Below are positions 21,421 through 31,153 of a stretch of DNA of 64,000 nucleotides, one piece after another (position 1 is the first letter of the stretch; every line of letters starts with the position of its first letter). This stretch comes from Oscarella lobularis (Eukaryota > Porifera > Homoscleromorpha > Homosclerophorida > Oscarellidae). The position numbers were made by a program, and so were the translations under genes. Under the pieces are notes generated by a model. That model was not told where the DNA came from and did not search any database. It saw nothing but the letters and a program-made list of their open reading frames with translations. The stretch is from assembly GCF_947507565.1 (NCBI RefSeq), contig NC_089191.1:1550001-1614000 (forward strand), in the 5' to 3' direction.

Positions 21421-22119
21421 CTACGACGAGCTCTTAGAAATAACTTCTCTGTTCCAGGAACCCCGTTTGGAAATTAGCATCGCAGCATAGAACCCTATTC
21501 CGGAGCGAGGCCAAAAGCGATATTTGATCCACTTCACCGATACAGACACTATTCTGTTCATCCTCAGTGCTTCTTTGACGAACGGCGTAAGCTCCGACGC
21601 AATGTAACCTACGCGACCCCAACAATTTCCCACGCAAATGTGGAAGCATATTGCATTCGGATCTTTAGGATTGTCTGCTTCCTCGACAAGTCGAACAGGT
21701 ACCGGCTTATTATTTCTCATTTCTTCGTGCGCCTTTTCTAGAAACTCTTGATGAATTTTTTGACATGGAGCTCCTAGGCACTTGAAAGCCACTGTGGATA
21801 TTTGCTCATTGGCGTCTGTGTTCGATTGTTGTGCAGTGCCGGTTCCAGCACCACCGTGATCTGTTGCGGCTTGATGCATTTCTTTTTCTACTGCGTTGTC
21901 AAAGAGCCTCGTCATTCCCAATCTGCAACAGATTGCGGAAGTAGCAGCCACTTCGTCATCTTCCTCCTCGTCGTCGTCGTCTACGTAGCTCGCCGCGTCA
22001 TCTTCATCTTCTTCTCCGAAGTTCTCTGCCGTCGGTGAGCGTCCATCCTCGATTTCTAATTCGGCAGCAGTCGGGTAACACACGCCAGCGTGAACCCATT
22101 TCCAAATAACAGGAACGTG
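21421..22119 (-). CDS. HIRAN-like gene, exon 2
   Basis: This is the second exon of a gene convergent with the Myb-like gene; the two stop codons are about 20 bp apart. It opens at an acceptor after a CCCTCTTCCCTTGTTT tract and reads HVPVIWKWVHAGVCY. An acidic stretch follows (DEDDAASYVDDDDEEEDDE), then VAFKCLGAPCQKIHQEF, and a HIRAN-like core: VPVRLVEEADNPKDPNAIC, WGRVGYIASELTPFVKEAL, VSVKWIKYRFWPRSG. HIRAN domains (as in HLTF/Rad5) bind free 3' DNA ends. Here that role is only inferred from sequence similarity by eye. Genes in this position could be transposon accessory factors. Confidence 0.65.
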   Translation of the reverse strand, partial: HVPVIWKWVHAGVCYPTAAELEIEDGRSPTAENFGEEDEDDAASYVDDDDEEEDDEVAATSAICCRLGMTRLFDNAVEKEMHQAATDHGGAGTGTAQQSNTDANEQISTVAFKCLGAPCQKIHQEFLEKAHEEMRNNKPVPVRLVEEADNPKDPNAICFHICVGNCWGRVGYIASELTPFVKEALRMNRIVSVSVKWIKYRFWPRSGIGFYAAMLISKRGSWNREVISKSSS

Positions 22120-22228
22120 CTCGTCAAACAAGGGAAGAGGGCTGTAAAAGTTGTAAGGTGTGACGTCGGTTTTCTTAGTAAATGGAATGGATTAATACTT
22201 TCAAAGCTCCGTCAAAATGGAAACTCAC

Positions 22229-22457
22229 CCTAATGTCAACGCTTTCGTAAGCAATCATCATTTCAGGTAAAGTGATGTTATCCAAGGTACGTGAGTTAAT
22301 GAATGCATCTATCATTCTGCCGCATTCTTCTCCGCGTTCGTTTACGAGGCTTATGCGACATCTGTGTAGCGGGACATGCAGTACAGGGAAGCGAGGAATT
22401 TCAAAGTCAATTTCTTCATATCTGTCCGTGAGCCAGAATGGCCTCTTCGATCGAATA
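22229..22457 (-). CDS. HIRAN-like gene, exon 1 (cut by pogo element 2)
   Basis: It reads RPFWLTDRYEEIDFEIPRF, LHRCRISLVNERGEECGRM and ITLPEMMIAYESVDIR, then a GTGAGT donor at 22228-22223, joining in phase to 22119. The upstream end stops at the TA target of pogo element 2. On the far side of that element (24878-24893) the frame continues back to an ATG at 24893, encoding MCENDI. The insertion therefore separates the first five to six codons from the rest. The gene is disrupted in this copy. Confidence 0.65.
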
Positions 22458-22620
22458 CCGTAGTTTCACAAATTTTCGTTCTATATTTATTTTCGTACAA
22501 CGTGCAGTGTACGAAAATTAGAAATACGAATATTACCTTGGGTTGAATAAAAATAAGTGTAATTTGTACGTCACGTAGCGCGCGTGCATAGCACGTGTAC
22601 CTGTGTGTTCGGGTTGCCTT

Positions 22621-24234
22621 ATGTCTCAGTCTATACGAACTTTCTTTAGGCCTGCCAACGGCCTTCCTGATCCGAAAGGGTCGCTGTCACAGAGTGTCAC
22701 TTCGCACGCCATTGCAGCTGCAAACCGCGAAGTTGAAGAGTCTATAAACAAAGAGGATAGTCGAAAACGTGCCAAGCACTACCATCGGTAAGCATATTTG
22801 AATAATTAACGTGAGATTGGCAAAACTGTGGCTTTTTTCGAATAGATATACCGCTGTCGTCCGCGCACAAGTGGGAAGGTACGCTCTTCAGCACGGCGTC
22901 TCCGAAGCGGCGCGTGTCTTCTCAAGGAAGCTTGGTCACCAGGTCAGCAAGACAACGGTCCAGTCGCTAAAGACCGCTTACGTGAGTGGTTCAAAGAAGG
23001 ACTGGCATGATGGCGAGCCAACAACTCTGCCTCCAAAAAAGCGAGGAAGGAACGTTCTTTTGGGAGAAAAATTGGACCAAAGGTCCAGGCGTACCTTGTA
23101 AAAGTGAGAGAAGGTGGTGGAGTTGTCTCCGCAAGAATTGCTGTAGCCGCAGCGAAAGGGATAGTCAAATCCTACGATAAGTCATATCTCGCTGAATTTG
23201 GAGGTCACATAAGCCTTGGCGTGCCTTGGGCATACTCCCTCTTTCGTCGCATGAACTTTGTTCAAAGAAAAGTTACTACTGCTAAAAGCAAGCACTCTGC
23301 TGCGGAATTTAACCGGCTGAAAGAGAAATTTTTGGCCGATGTTGAGGCAACTGTAAAGATGGAAGAAATTCCTCCAGAACTGATTCTTAACTTAGATCAA
23401 ACCGGTATAAGGATTGTTCCAAGCAGAACTTGGACTATGGAGCAACAAGGTAGCAAACGAGTTGAAATCATTGGAGCAAATGACAAAAGAATGATTACCG
23501 CTGTTTTCTGCGGATCTCTTGCTGGCAATTTCTTGCCTCTTCAAATAATATATGGAGGTAAGACTGAGCGCTGCCATCCTCGATTTCAGTTTCCAGATGA
23601 CTGGGATATTACGCACTCGCCGAAGCATTGGTCCAACGAAAGTACAATGATTGAATACTTTCAAAATATTGTAATCCCCTACGTTGAAAATAGTCGTAAA
23701 TCGTCTGAGGAAAAAAAAGCGGCTCTTGCCATTATGGACAACTTTAAAGGCCAAGTCACTGCTTCAGTTAGCAGTCTTCTAGAGGCGAATAATATTCACG
23801 TGTGTCTGTTGCCTGCAAACACAACAGATCGACTGCAGCCAATGGACATATCAGTTAACAAACCAGGTAAAGATTTCTTGAAAAGGCGTTTTGAGGCCTG
23901 GTACGCAGAAGAAATTCAGAAACAACTAGATGGAAATGACATTGAGTCTACTGAATTAGCACCAGTTGATCTTAGCTTGCCAAGGCTGAAGGTCCTAGGA
24001 GCAAAATGGATTCTGGAAATGTTTCATTATTTATCTCATAATCCACAAATAGTTGTACGAGGTTTTCAAAAAGCTGGAATTGCTGGAGTTGTGTATGGTT
24101 GCGAAGAGAGCGACGAAAGGCAAACTGATGAAGACGAGGCCATACTGGTATACAGCGACGAGTCGGAGAGCGACGAAGGGCAAACTGATGAAGACGAGGC
24201 CATACTGGTATACAGCGACGAGTCTGATGACTGA
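22621..24234 (+). pseudogene. pogo/jerky-type DDE transposase, one-base frameshift
   Basis: Exon 1 (22621-22788, MSQSIRTFFRPANGLPD...RAKHYHR) and exon 2 (from about 22846) are separated by a short intron. Exon 2 has a DNA-binding part (YALQHGVSEAARVFSRKLGH, KKRGRNVLLGEKLD). A one-base deletion follows near 23079. The frame then continues KVQAYLVKVREGGGVVSARI and into DDE_1: PELILNLDQTGIRIVP, AALAIMDNFKGQVT and LLPANTTDRLQPMDISVNKP. The C-terminus has a tandem duplication of about 66 bp (QTDEDEAILVYSDES twice). Apart from the deletion the gene is full length, so it is recently dead or carries a sequence error. Confidence 0.85.
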
Positions 24235-24379
24235 TGATGAAAAGGACATCATAGCTCTAGACATTCAATTGCGTAATCCTCTCTATTTCGTCAATAAATC
24301 ACAAAGGCATAAGCTAAACAAACAATCGTTATTAATCCAGTTATGATTGAATCAGGCCAGAGAGTCTACGGTAGCTTTG

Positions 24380-24736
24380 TTAAAATAATTTTGTAATCAA
24401 TTTTTTAAATTTTGTAATCTCTTTATCGTTATGCCTAAAGATCAAAAGGCATGGAATTTCTAGACCTCCTTGTAGAAGATCGCCTGAGTATCTTCGTCTT
24501 CCGGTCACCCTACACTGTATACCACCACCTCGCCTCAAGAACAATGAACACAACCGTGAAATTCTCTGTGGCAAATGACCAACAACAACATCCCGTCTCT
24601 TCACTGCCACAGCGTAGCGATCCCTAGCATTTCCGTGCTCCCTCAGGCACTGGAGTTCCTCTCCAAGAGCTGGCTCCCATATCGTTTTGTAAACGTGGAA
24701 TCCTCGAATGCAACTTTCTCGTTCGAAGTCTTCCAT
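24380..24736 (-). CDS. HIRAN-like ORF inside pogo element 2
   Basis: A 118-codon intact ORF from an ATG at 24736. It reads MEDFERESCIRGFHVYKTIW, GEELQCLREHGNARDRYAVA, VVVGHLPQRISRLCSLFLRR, GIQCRVTGRRRYSGDLLQGG, LEIPCLLIF. The G-F-H-V-Y / L-x-C-x-R-E-x-x-N-x-x-D-x-x-A-V-A-V / V-G-H-x-P-x-x-I-S pattern is that of a HIRAN domain. I recall similar stand-alone proteins in sponge and cnidarian gene sets. It lies between the transposase stop and the right inverted end, pointing towards the transposase gene. A role in transposition (for example binding 3' ends) is inference. Confidence 0.72.
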   Translation of the reverse strand: MEDFERESCIRGFHVYKTIWEPALGEELQCLREHGNARDRYAVAVKRRDVVVGHLPQRISRLCSLFLRRGGGIQCRVTGRRRYSGDLLQGGLEIPCLLIFRHNDKEITKFKKLITKLF

Positions 24737-24877
24737 TGCCTATACGGGAACGTCCTTCTAACGCACGCAAGAAAAGAACTTTTTACTATATTTCGTACAA
24801 AAGCGGTGTACGAAAATAAAGCTGTACAAAATATTATAAAACGAAATGTTTCAATGCGAAAATTTGTGAAACTACGG

Positions 24878-24893
24878 TATCGTTTTCGCACAT
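24878..24893 (-). CDS. HIRAN-like gene, start codon fragment beyond pogo element 2
   Basis: ATG at 24893 followed by TGC GAA AAC GA, ending at the TA duplication of pogo element 2. It is in frame with 22457 once the pogo element and one TA are removed. About 280 bp between this start and the right inverted end (25171) would hold the promoter. Confidence 0.5.
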
Positions 24894-25170
24894 ATTCGCC
24901 CTATAGTACCCGAAAGCAAAGCAGAAGAGAATAAATCAGTTATGATGAAGTAAGAGAAGACATCAAAGAACCATTTCTGCGTCTAAGCAAGGCTGTCAGA
25001 TGTCAGAGGGAAAGAGGCCAGACGGACTAAAATAGCGACACATAACTTCTCGGGACTTTGGTCTACGTCGACCACGCTAACGCTGCTGCAATTTATGAAG
25101 AAAAGAAGCTCACATCCGTAAAGAAATCTTGGGAAAATGGTCTAGGAGACGAGAAAAAGCCGTTTTAAAA

Positions 25171-25212
25171 AAAGGTGTGTCCTTAGCGCACTTTAGTGCA
25201 AAACCCCCCTGG
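25171..25212 (-). repeat. Right terminal inverted repeat of the 9.5-kb element
   Basis: Perfect reverse complement of 15718-15759, followed by the target duplication TTTCTT (25213-25218). Confidence 0.92.
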
Positions 25213-25263
25213 TTTCTTCCTAGAATTTATTACGAAATGTAGTGCTGCGTCTTTGAACCGCAT
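25213..25263 (-). CDS. Small ORF split by the 9.5-kb element (5' part)
   Basis: ATG at 25263 opens MRFKDAALHFVINSRKK and runs to the element boundary, in frame with 15717-15448. An in-frame TGA directly precedes the ATG. Confidence 0.4.
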
Positions 25264-26389
25264 TCATTTCGCAATTTTTCTATGGACGCTACACGTCGGT
25301 TTAATGCATAAATAGTGCCGCAGTCGGGGGGAAAAAGACAACCCCTCTCACTGTTTTAGTTCATTTCTGGACTAAATTTATTGTATTAATTTTTTATGTA
25401 CCATTCCAAACGCAGAGGCTTTTAACAGAATTTTGTGCAATCGACCTTTTGAAAAGCTTTTTCTAAAAAAGGACTGCGCTTTTTCCGATAATAAACTTTG
25501 CTTTGATTTAGTTCGTTTCTTGACCATTTCAGCTCTATTCAAGTTCTAGGTTTTTCCTACGTTATACCTAAGATCGTCTTTACAATTGATGAAAGCTGTC
25601 GGAGTATAAAGCTTTGACATTTGCGACTAAAGTTTAACGTGCCGAAAGCGTAGATCTGCATGGACGTGGGGTACGCCGGACCAATGAACAAACGCAATAG
25701 AAGACTCAAAGTTACGTTCTGAGAGACTAGGATAACGAAAGAAACGATGTTTACCGCTAGAGTAAAACGACTTTAACTGAGAGGTTCCTAAAAAGGGGCC
25801 CGTTTCTAGAAAACAGTAGAGGGACGCTTTCTTTGTTTTATGGCATACCTTTGCACAAAGATACCATAAAACAGAATAAGAAGCACTGTCCTAGAATTCC
25901 GGGCTTATTCTGGAACGAACTGTATCCTTTAACTTAAAGGTTAAAACGCCACAAATTCGCGCGTCGTGCAATGCCAATATAAAGGATATGATTTTGCTTC
26001 TTCTGCTGCAAGGTGACTTTGAACTTCATCTTAATCGAGATGTTATGTTGCCAACGCAAACGGTGGCGAACGTTAGCCTATTTGGCGTGGCAACACAATG
26101 TCGTCGAGAGTTCTCGTCTGCTTCGGCGAGGTTATGATACGCTAATTAAATAAAACTAATTAATTGAATTGATTAATTAATTTTACCTTTACATGAGAGC
26201 ATCTCCTTCTTCAAACTCTTCTCCAACGTCGAACTATCCCTATAGAAAAAAAGAACCGACTAGATACGCATTCGAATTATGATTTTGTGGTACTTTTGGT
26301 GTTTGCCGTCGAGTCTCTTCAGCTGGGACGCCTGCGACGTCGCCATGAGTCGTCCAAGTAGTCGAAACTCCTAAAAAACAAAAAACAAT
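25264..26389. other. No gene recognised; hairpin at 25834-25873
   Basis: This stretch is AT-rich with no substantial open frame. A perfect 10-bp-arm hairpin (TGTTTTATGG ... CCATAAAACA) lies at 25834-25873. Short AATTAATT runs lie at about 26150-26185. Confidence 0.5.
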
Positions 26390-26847
26390 AGACGATACCA
26401 GGTTGGGCGTGTCCATCAGTGCATGCGCACTTGTCGAGGGTGAATAGACGGAAACGCCCCTTTCTTCCGAACCCTCTTCCTGAAGACCGGGTCCGTCTGA
26501 CGATGTACTCGAGTATCTCTACGGTATGACCTCTTTATGATAAGCGTTCGGTGTCCTGGCTTTGGTTGTCTTTAGGTCTGCAAAGGGAAAAACTATGGCA
26601 AAGAAATTTTGGTGGGCGTGGTCTCCTTCGCGAAACTCTCTTCCGATGGCAAACGCTGCGCCGAATTCCTCACCAATATCGACATACACGTAAGTGGCAT
26701 TATTACCTTTGACCTTAGCGAGCAGAGTCCTTATTATGGGGGAGCGGAACGGCAGAAAGCGCCTTTGAGCCAGCCCGCGCGGCGCGTCCTTCGGTAGGGC
26801 AGTTTGGGCTTGATATCTATAGGTGTTGAGTAAGACAGAGACCCAAC

Positions 26848-27967
26848 ATGGACGTAGAAAAGTGGAGTATCGCTCAGCTGAAGGATTGGCTTAGGCAAAA
26901 CTCTCCTGAAACGCCTCTATCGGGAAGGAAGCTGGTACTTGTATCAAAAGTGCGCTCGTTGCAGGGAACAAAAGCATTGGCAGAGGTCTTAGAAGCGAAG
27001 GAGGTAAAAGTTAACGCCACAATATCGGTTTCTTGGCACGATCTTCCTCCTGATGCTAACCCTGGCTGGCTGATCGACGTTATGCGATTTCCATCTATGC
27101 CTTCCGAAGTTATAGAAGCGTACCTAAAAAATCTAGGAGGCTATTCCAAAAATTAGAGGACGGGATGTCAACTTGTTCGAGACGGATACGTTGGGAACGT
27201 CAGTTTCCACGCCGGCGTGGAAGGCGTCGGTTACTGCAAGGCGCAAGTTAAGCCTCGGATGCGCTTTAGACAATATGACACCTTCGCTGTCCTAAGTCTT
27301 TTGGAAGACTCTGTCGACAGGGTTGTTGGAGCCTTGTGTCAATGTACGGCTGGACTTTCCTATTCCTGCATACATATTGCTGCCTTACTTATCAGTTTCA
27401 GCCATCTGGCAGTGTTACGTCAATGCCATGTCGATGGATTCAGCCATCTTCTTCTGGCGTAAATAGCACAGCCTTTCTCGCAGAACTAAATTTTGGTAAA
27501 GTCAGTCAGGCGCATGAGTGGAAGGGGCCTACAGCGGACGTTGATTGCCTAGCTGCTGCCATTGGTGAAGCCGACATTGAAACGTCGTGGACCTCCTTCC
27601 GTCAGATAGAAAGAGACACATTGAAGAGACATGCGTCGACAACGCCATTAGCACAGATAAAAGATCCTCTTGTTCGTCTAAAAAAATTGGACAGGAGAAA
27701 GGATTTGACAACCTCGGAGTTGATGACTTGGTCAATGCTCTGTCCGTGACTGAGACAGAAAGAAACTGCATCCAGGAGGCTACCACGGGCCAGTCGAAAT
27801 CAAATCTATGGCACACATTACGATTTCTCAGGCTGACGGCCAGCAATTTCGGTCTCGTCTGCCGAAAGCATAGAGGGGCTGTGCCAACGTCAGTTTTGTC
27901 GACATTACTGAGTGGGACAGATCTTTCCTCACTACCGGCCGTTCAGTATGGTTGGCAACATGAGTGA
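26848..27967 (+). pseudogene. YqaJ-type nuclease gene (SAP, SWIM, YqaJ), truncated and frameshifted
   Basis: ATG 26848 opens a SAP-like segment (SIAQLKDWLRQNSPETPLSG). Then come VSWHDLPPDANPGWLIDV, an in-frame TAG at 27154, GYVGNVSFHAGVEGVG, and a SWIM finger (CQCTAGLSYSCIHIAALL). After frameshifts near 27395 and 27600, KDPLVRLKKL-type spacer sequence leads into the YqaJ start: TGQSKSNLWHTLRFLRL, TASNFGLVC, LSSLPAVQYGWQHE. The YqaJ domain stops before its catalytic D-E-K residues. YqaJ proteins are lambda-exonuclease-like recombinases; in ISL2EU they are accessory genes. This copy is dead. Confidence 0.82.
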
Positions 27968-29316
27968 GGTCGTTCGAGGAATAGCTCAATGCAGTCGATG
28001 GCTGCTACTGAGTTGGGGAAATGCCTCCAGACGTCATCGTGATTCGGACCAGATGCAGTCAACGGCCATGTAATTAGGGGGCGGAGTTGAGCTGCCAAGA
28101 ACGGTAGCCAAGCATTCCATATTGCTGACACTGACTGCTGAGATATACGGAAGCGGTAGGCAAGATCTTCCTCTATGGCTCCTAGCCGTATCCTGACAAG
28201 AACCAGAAAAAATTCATCTTTCAGAGGAAGCTGTTGAGTGCGCCTGCCTCCTTCCGTAAGTACGGAAGCGTAGTCGTGTTCACTTCGAGGGCAGTCTATC
28301 TCACCGCCGTCAATGTTCGCCCCTGAAAGGACAATTTTGTCCGCTGCTGGTTTAAGCCATTGCCAAACTATATTGAATAATTCTTTGGCACTGAATCCAG
28401 TGTAGAACTTCAGTTGGCCGTTCAAGAGTCGATCACTGCTGAACGTAAGTTCTCCAACCAAATCCGAGGTAGATTCCAGTTTGCTTTGTAGGATACTGCA
28501 TTCTCTCTTCAGATCATCTCTTTCTCTACCAATAGATTCCAGTTTGCTTCGTAGGATACTGCATTCTCTCTTCATATCATCTCTTTCTCTACCAATAGAT
28601 TTCAGCCTTACAGACAAAGGCACATCAACATCTCGTTGTTGTTCTGCGATGTCCGGCCCATCCTGCAACTGAGGATCACATTGGGTGCTCGCCTTCATCA
28701 CATCGTCATTATCGCAGTTGCTCGACAATGTCGGTCTATTCTGAGGACGACTATGAGAATCCACCTCACTGCCACCACCGTAGCTACGATGAGCAAATTT
28801 TACAGGAACTATTTGCCTTCTACTGGCATTTGGCCCTTCTCGGTTCTCGTAATGCATGTTGCAGACAACTGCCTCACTGGATGGCTGCCAGTTCCTACCT
28901 CGCCCGTCCTTTCGATTAATCCTCTGAAGGACGACGCGCCGGACACGAGTCGGCATGCTGCTGATCTTGTGCAGAGTGAGGAGACTCCTCGAACGAAGAC
29001 AATCAGCCGACGAGAAGACGCTGCAACCGCAAATGCGCTCCTGCGTTACAGGGCAAATGGGGCATCGCCCTCGTCGATTCGAACACCCTGCAGCGCAGCA
29101 TTGACGCCTGCTTGACACAGTTCTTTCAGAGAGCGAGGCAGACATTAGCCGGGCCAACAATTGATGGCAACGACAACAAAGGACAAGTGGCTCTTTTGCC
29201 TGCGGAAATGCGCGCAAAATGCAATGAAAGCCCTTCAAAGCAAATGCGAATTGATTTGCGGCGATGATGGAACAAGAGATATTATTTTCGTGTACAAATA
29301 AGTTTAAAAAAGACAC
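27943..29316 (-). pseudogene. ISL2EU transposase (THAP, coiled coil, HTH_4, DDE_4), C-terminally truncated
   Basis: A 457-codon open frame. The real start is probably MSASLSERTVSS near 29145. It has a THAP C2CH finger (CCAAGCSNRRG ... RNWQPSSEAVVCNMHY), then a coiled-coil with a 23-residue tandem repeat (SIGRERDDMKRECSILRSKL, then ...DDLKRECSILQSKL). The HTH/transposase N-region follows (FYTGFSAKELFNIVWQWL, LKDEFFLVLVRIRLGAIEED, FRISQQSVSAIWNAWLPFL). The first catalytic motif AAIDCIELFLERP is reached and the frame ends six residues later. The second and third acidic residues are missing, so it cannot be active. Confidence 0.85.
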
Positions 29317-29663
29317 CGGCGAGGGCTCTGCTCCCTAAGGTTAAAGGTAATAATGCCACTTACGTGTATGTCGATATTGGTGAGGAATTCGGCGCAGCGT
29401 TTGCCATCGGAAGAGAGTTTCGCAAAGGAGACCACGCCCACCAAAATTTCTTTGCCATAGTTTTTCCCTTTGCAGACCTAAAGACAACCAAAGCCAGGAC
29501 ACCGAACGCTTATCATAAAGAGGTCATACCGTAGAGATACTCGAGTACATCGTCAGACGGACCCGGTCTTCAGGAAGAGGGTTCGGAAGAAAGGGGCGTT
29601 TCCGTCTATTCACCCTCGACAAGTGCGCATGCACTGATGGACACGCCCAACCTGGTATCGTCT

Positions 29664-30506
29664 ATTGAGTACCCAATGAGGCAGCGTTTTTTCTTCTGAA
29701 CCAAGTCCAGCTGTTTCTTTCTCAATTCCAACTCGCCTTTTGCTTCGACTTCGTGCAATATTTCACAGTGTTAAAAGTACCTAAGAAAAAATGAAAAAGC
29801 GTACCGCGAGTCGGATGCATGCTCACACTTGCCTCTTTCGTTCCGTAGGCGAGCCGTTGCCGGTCGACGTGAGGAAGGATGAGTCGCATTGCGGGATGAA
29901 ACGAATCGTCCTGTTTCTGCGCGAAGGGGTCCTCTTTTGTTTTCGACGACGAAATTGTCTGTTCTTACCGTCGTTTTGTTGGCGGCGTGCATTTCGGCGT
30001 GGAGCTGGCGCCAGTGCTCGACCCTAACCGAACCGGAACGTTTCGCGACGGCGACGGCACCGGAATCGTCGCCCGAGTGGCTGTCGCGAACGAAACGCAT
30101 CGCTAACTCATCAATGCCCGGATCAAAGGAGGAAACGAACGCTAATCTAATTAACAATTAAATTGCCGAATCTTTACACGGCATCTGGGTTATTAATAAA
30201 GACCTCTTTAGACCTCTCTTTCTCGTGGGAAGTTCCGCCCCTCCTATTGATAGCATCCGGGATCATGTAAATGCGCAAAAATGATATGTCAAGGAGACAT
30301 GTAAGAGGAGTAAATATATCTGTAAAAATGCAAATGCACACAGGTCACGTCTTCTATCCAGCAAAAAATTTAGGTAAATGAGATCCTAAAAATGAGATAC
30401 GGAAATTGCTGCACGATGGGATCTGTTCGCCGCGCCGCGACGACCGATGATTGTCATGCAGATTGCGTCTCGGACCTTTTCTCGCTTTCCAGGATGCTCC
30501 TCTTAA
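29664..30506. other. Unassigned; possible membrane-anchor exon on plus strand (29889-30161)
   Basis: The plus frame 29889-30161 has no ATG start. It reads KLSVLTVVLLAACISAWSW, a good single transmembrane segment, followed by a Ser/Thr/Glu-rich luminal-type stretch and a stop. It could be an exon of a type II membrane protein. The opposite strand is also open, so this is weak. Positions 30170-30506 show nothing. Confidence 0.25.
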
Positions 30507-31153
30507 GGTGGTTGCTCTCTGTAAAATGAAACTGCCGACTTACCCTTTTCAGTAAGTTCTTTCTAATACTTTCTGACTGTATTACAATTTTTAGTCGCAC
30601 ATTTTTCAAATAAAATATTTTTCAATTTTTGGTGAGCCATTTAAGTTCAGAAGATGTCCCAAGTTTTGAATGACTTTGATATAATCAACTATCTTTTTTC
30701 ACGGCATCCTCTTCTGCAGCCTTTAGCAGAAACGTCTGTGATATAAATAGTTTTTAAAATCAAATGTTCGCGTTTTACTCTATTTTTTCTTCTTTTTTGG
30801 ATTTTTCTTGCCTTACTCAGCATTGATGCGATGCATAAAAAACCGTACCAGGAAAATCTTGTTTTGATGCTAACGAAGCTGCTGAACTACGAAAAGGACA
30901 TGTGACTTCAGTAGAAGCGTACGAAAAATTCATTTTTTCGTTTCGAAGGGTGACAAGTGGCTTCGCTGTCCCATTCGTCCTCAAACGGGCAAGTTGTATA
31001 CGGTACGTTCGTTTTCTGTTTCCGGATAACTCGCAGATGCGTGTCTTTGGCTGCGACAGCAATCCTACGAACAAAGGCATCGCGTGAAGACGTCCTCTCC
31101 GTAATTGAGTTAGCAGACATGAGCTAAAAATAGCACAGCTTTGTCCTAGTGAC

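Larger units (their letters stand above)
22458..24877. mobile_element. pogo-like element 2 carrying a second, HIRAN-like ORF
   Basis: TA duplications (22456-22457, 24878-24879) flank inverted ends of at least 21 bp beginning CCGTAGTTTCACAAATTTTC. Subterminal TTTCGTACA motifs recur in both orientations. The length is 2420 bp. It contains a two-exon DDE_1 transposase gene (+) with one frameshift, and a separate minus-strand ORF (24380-24736) with a HIRAN-like domain. Both lie between the same inverted ends. Confidence 0.9.
15718..25212. mobile_element. 9.5-kb DNA element: 42-bp perfect inverted ends, 6-bp target duplication, two genes
   Basis: Positions 15718-15759 and 25171-25212 are perfect 42-bp inverted copies. 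The outer ends are CCAGGGGGGTTTTGCACT and an internal palindrome GCACTAAAGTGC is present. TTTCTT directly flanks both sides (15712-15717 and 25213-25218). Inside are a 13-exon Myb-like gene (+) and a convergent HIRAN-like gene (-), plus two nested pogo elements (17611-19416, 22458-24877). Without those the element is about 5.27 kb. The superfamily is uncertain: 6-bp duplications occur in IS3EU, Dada, Polintons and some hATs, but the gene content does not match those as I know them. Confidence 0.85.
26390..29663. mobile_element. ISL2EU-type DNA transposon with ~0.34-kb inverted ends, internally deleted
   Basis: Inverted ends of about 340 bp (26390 to about 26731 and about 29322 to 29663) match almost perfectly, starting AGACGATACCAGGTTGGGCG. 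AT on both outer sides fits the 2-bp AT target of ISL2EU. Inside are a plus-strand SAP/SWIM/YqaJ gene and a minus-strand THAP/HTH/DDE_4 gene, the known two-gene set of ISL2EU elements. They converge at about 27943-27967 and each stops in the middle of its catalytic domain. An internal deletion has therefore removed both C-terminal halves. Confidence 0.88.

Noticed and set aside
15718-25212. Polinton/Maverick interpretation of the 6-bp duplication
   Set aside because: The ends are 42 bp, do not start with AG, and no polymerase B, integrase, ATPase or capsid-type gene is present.
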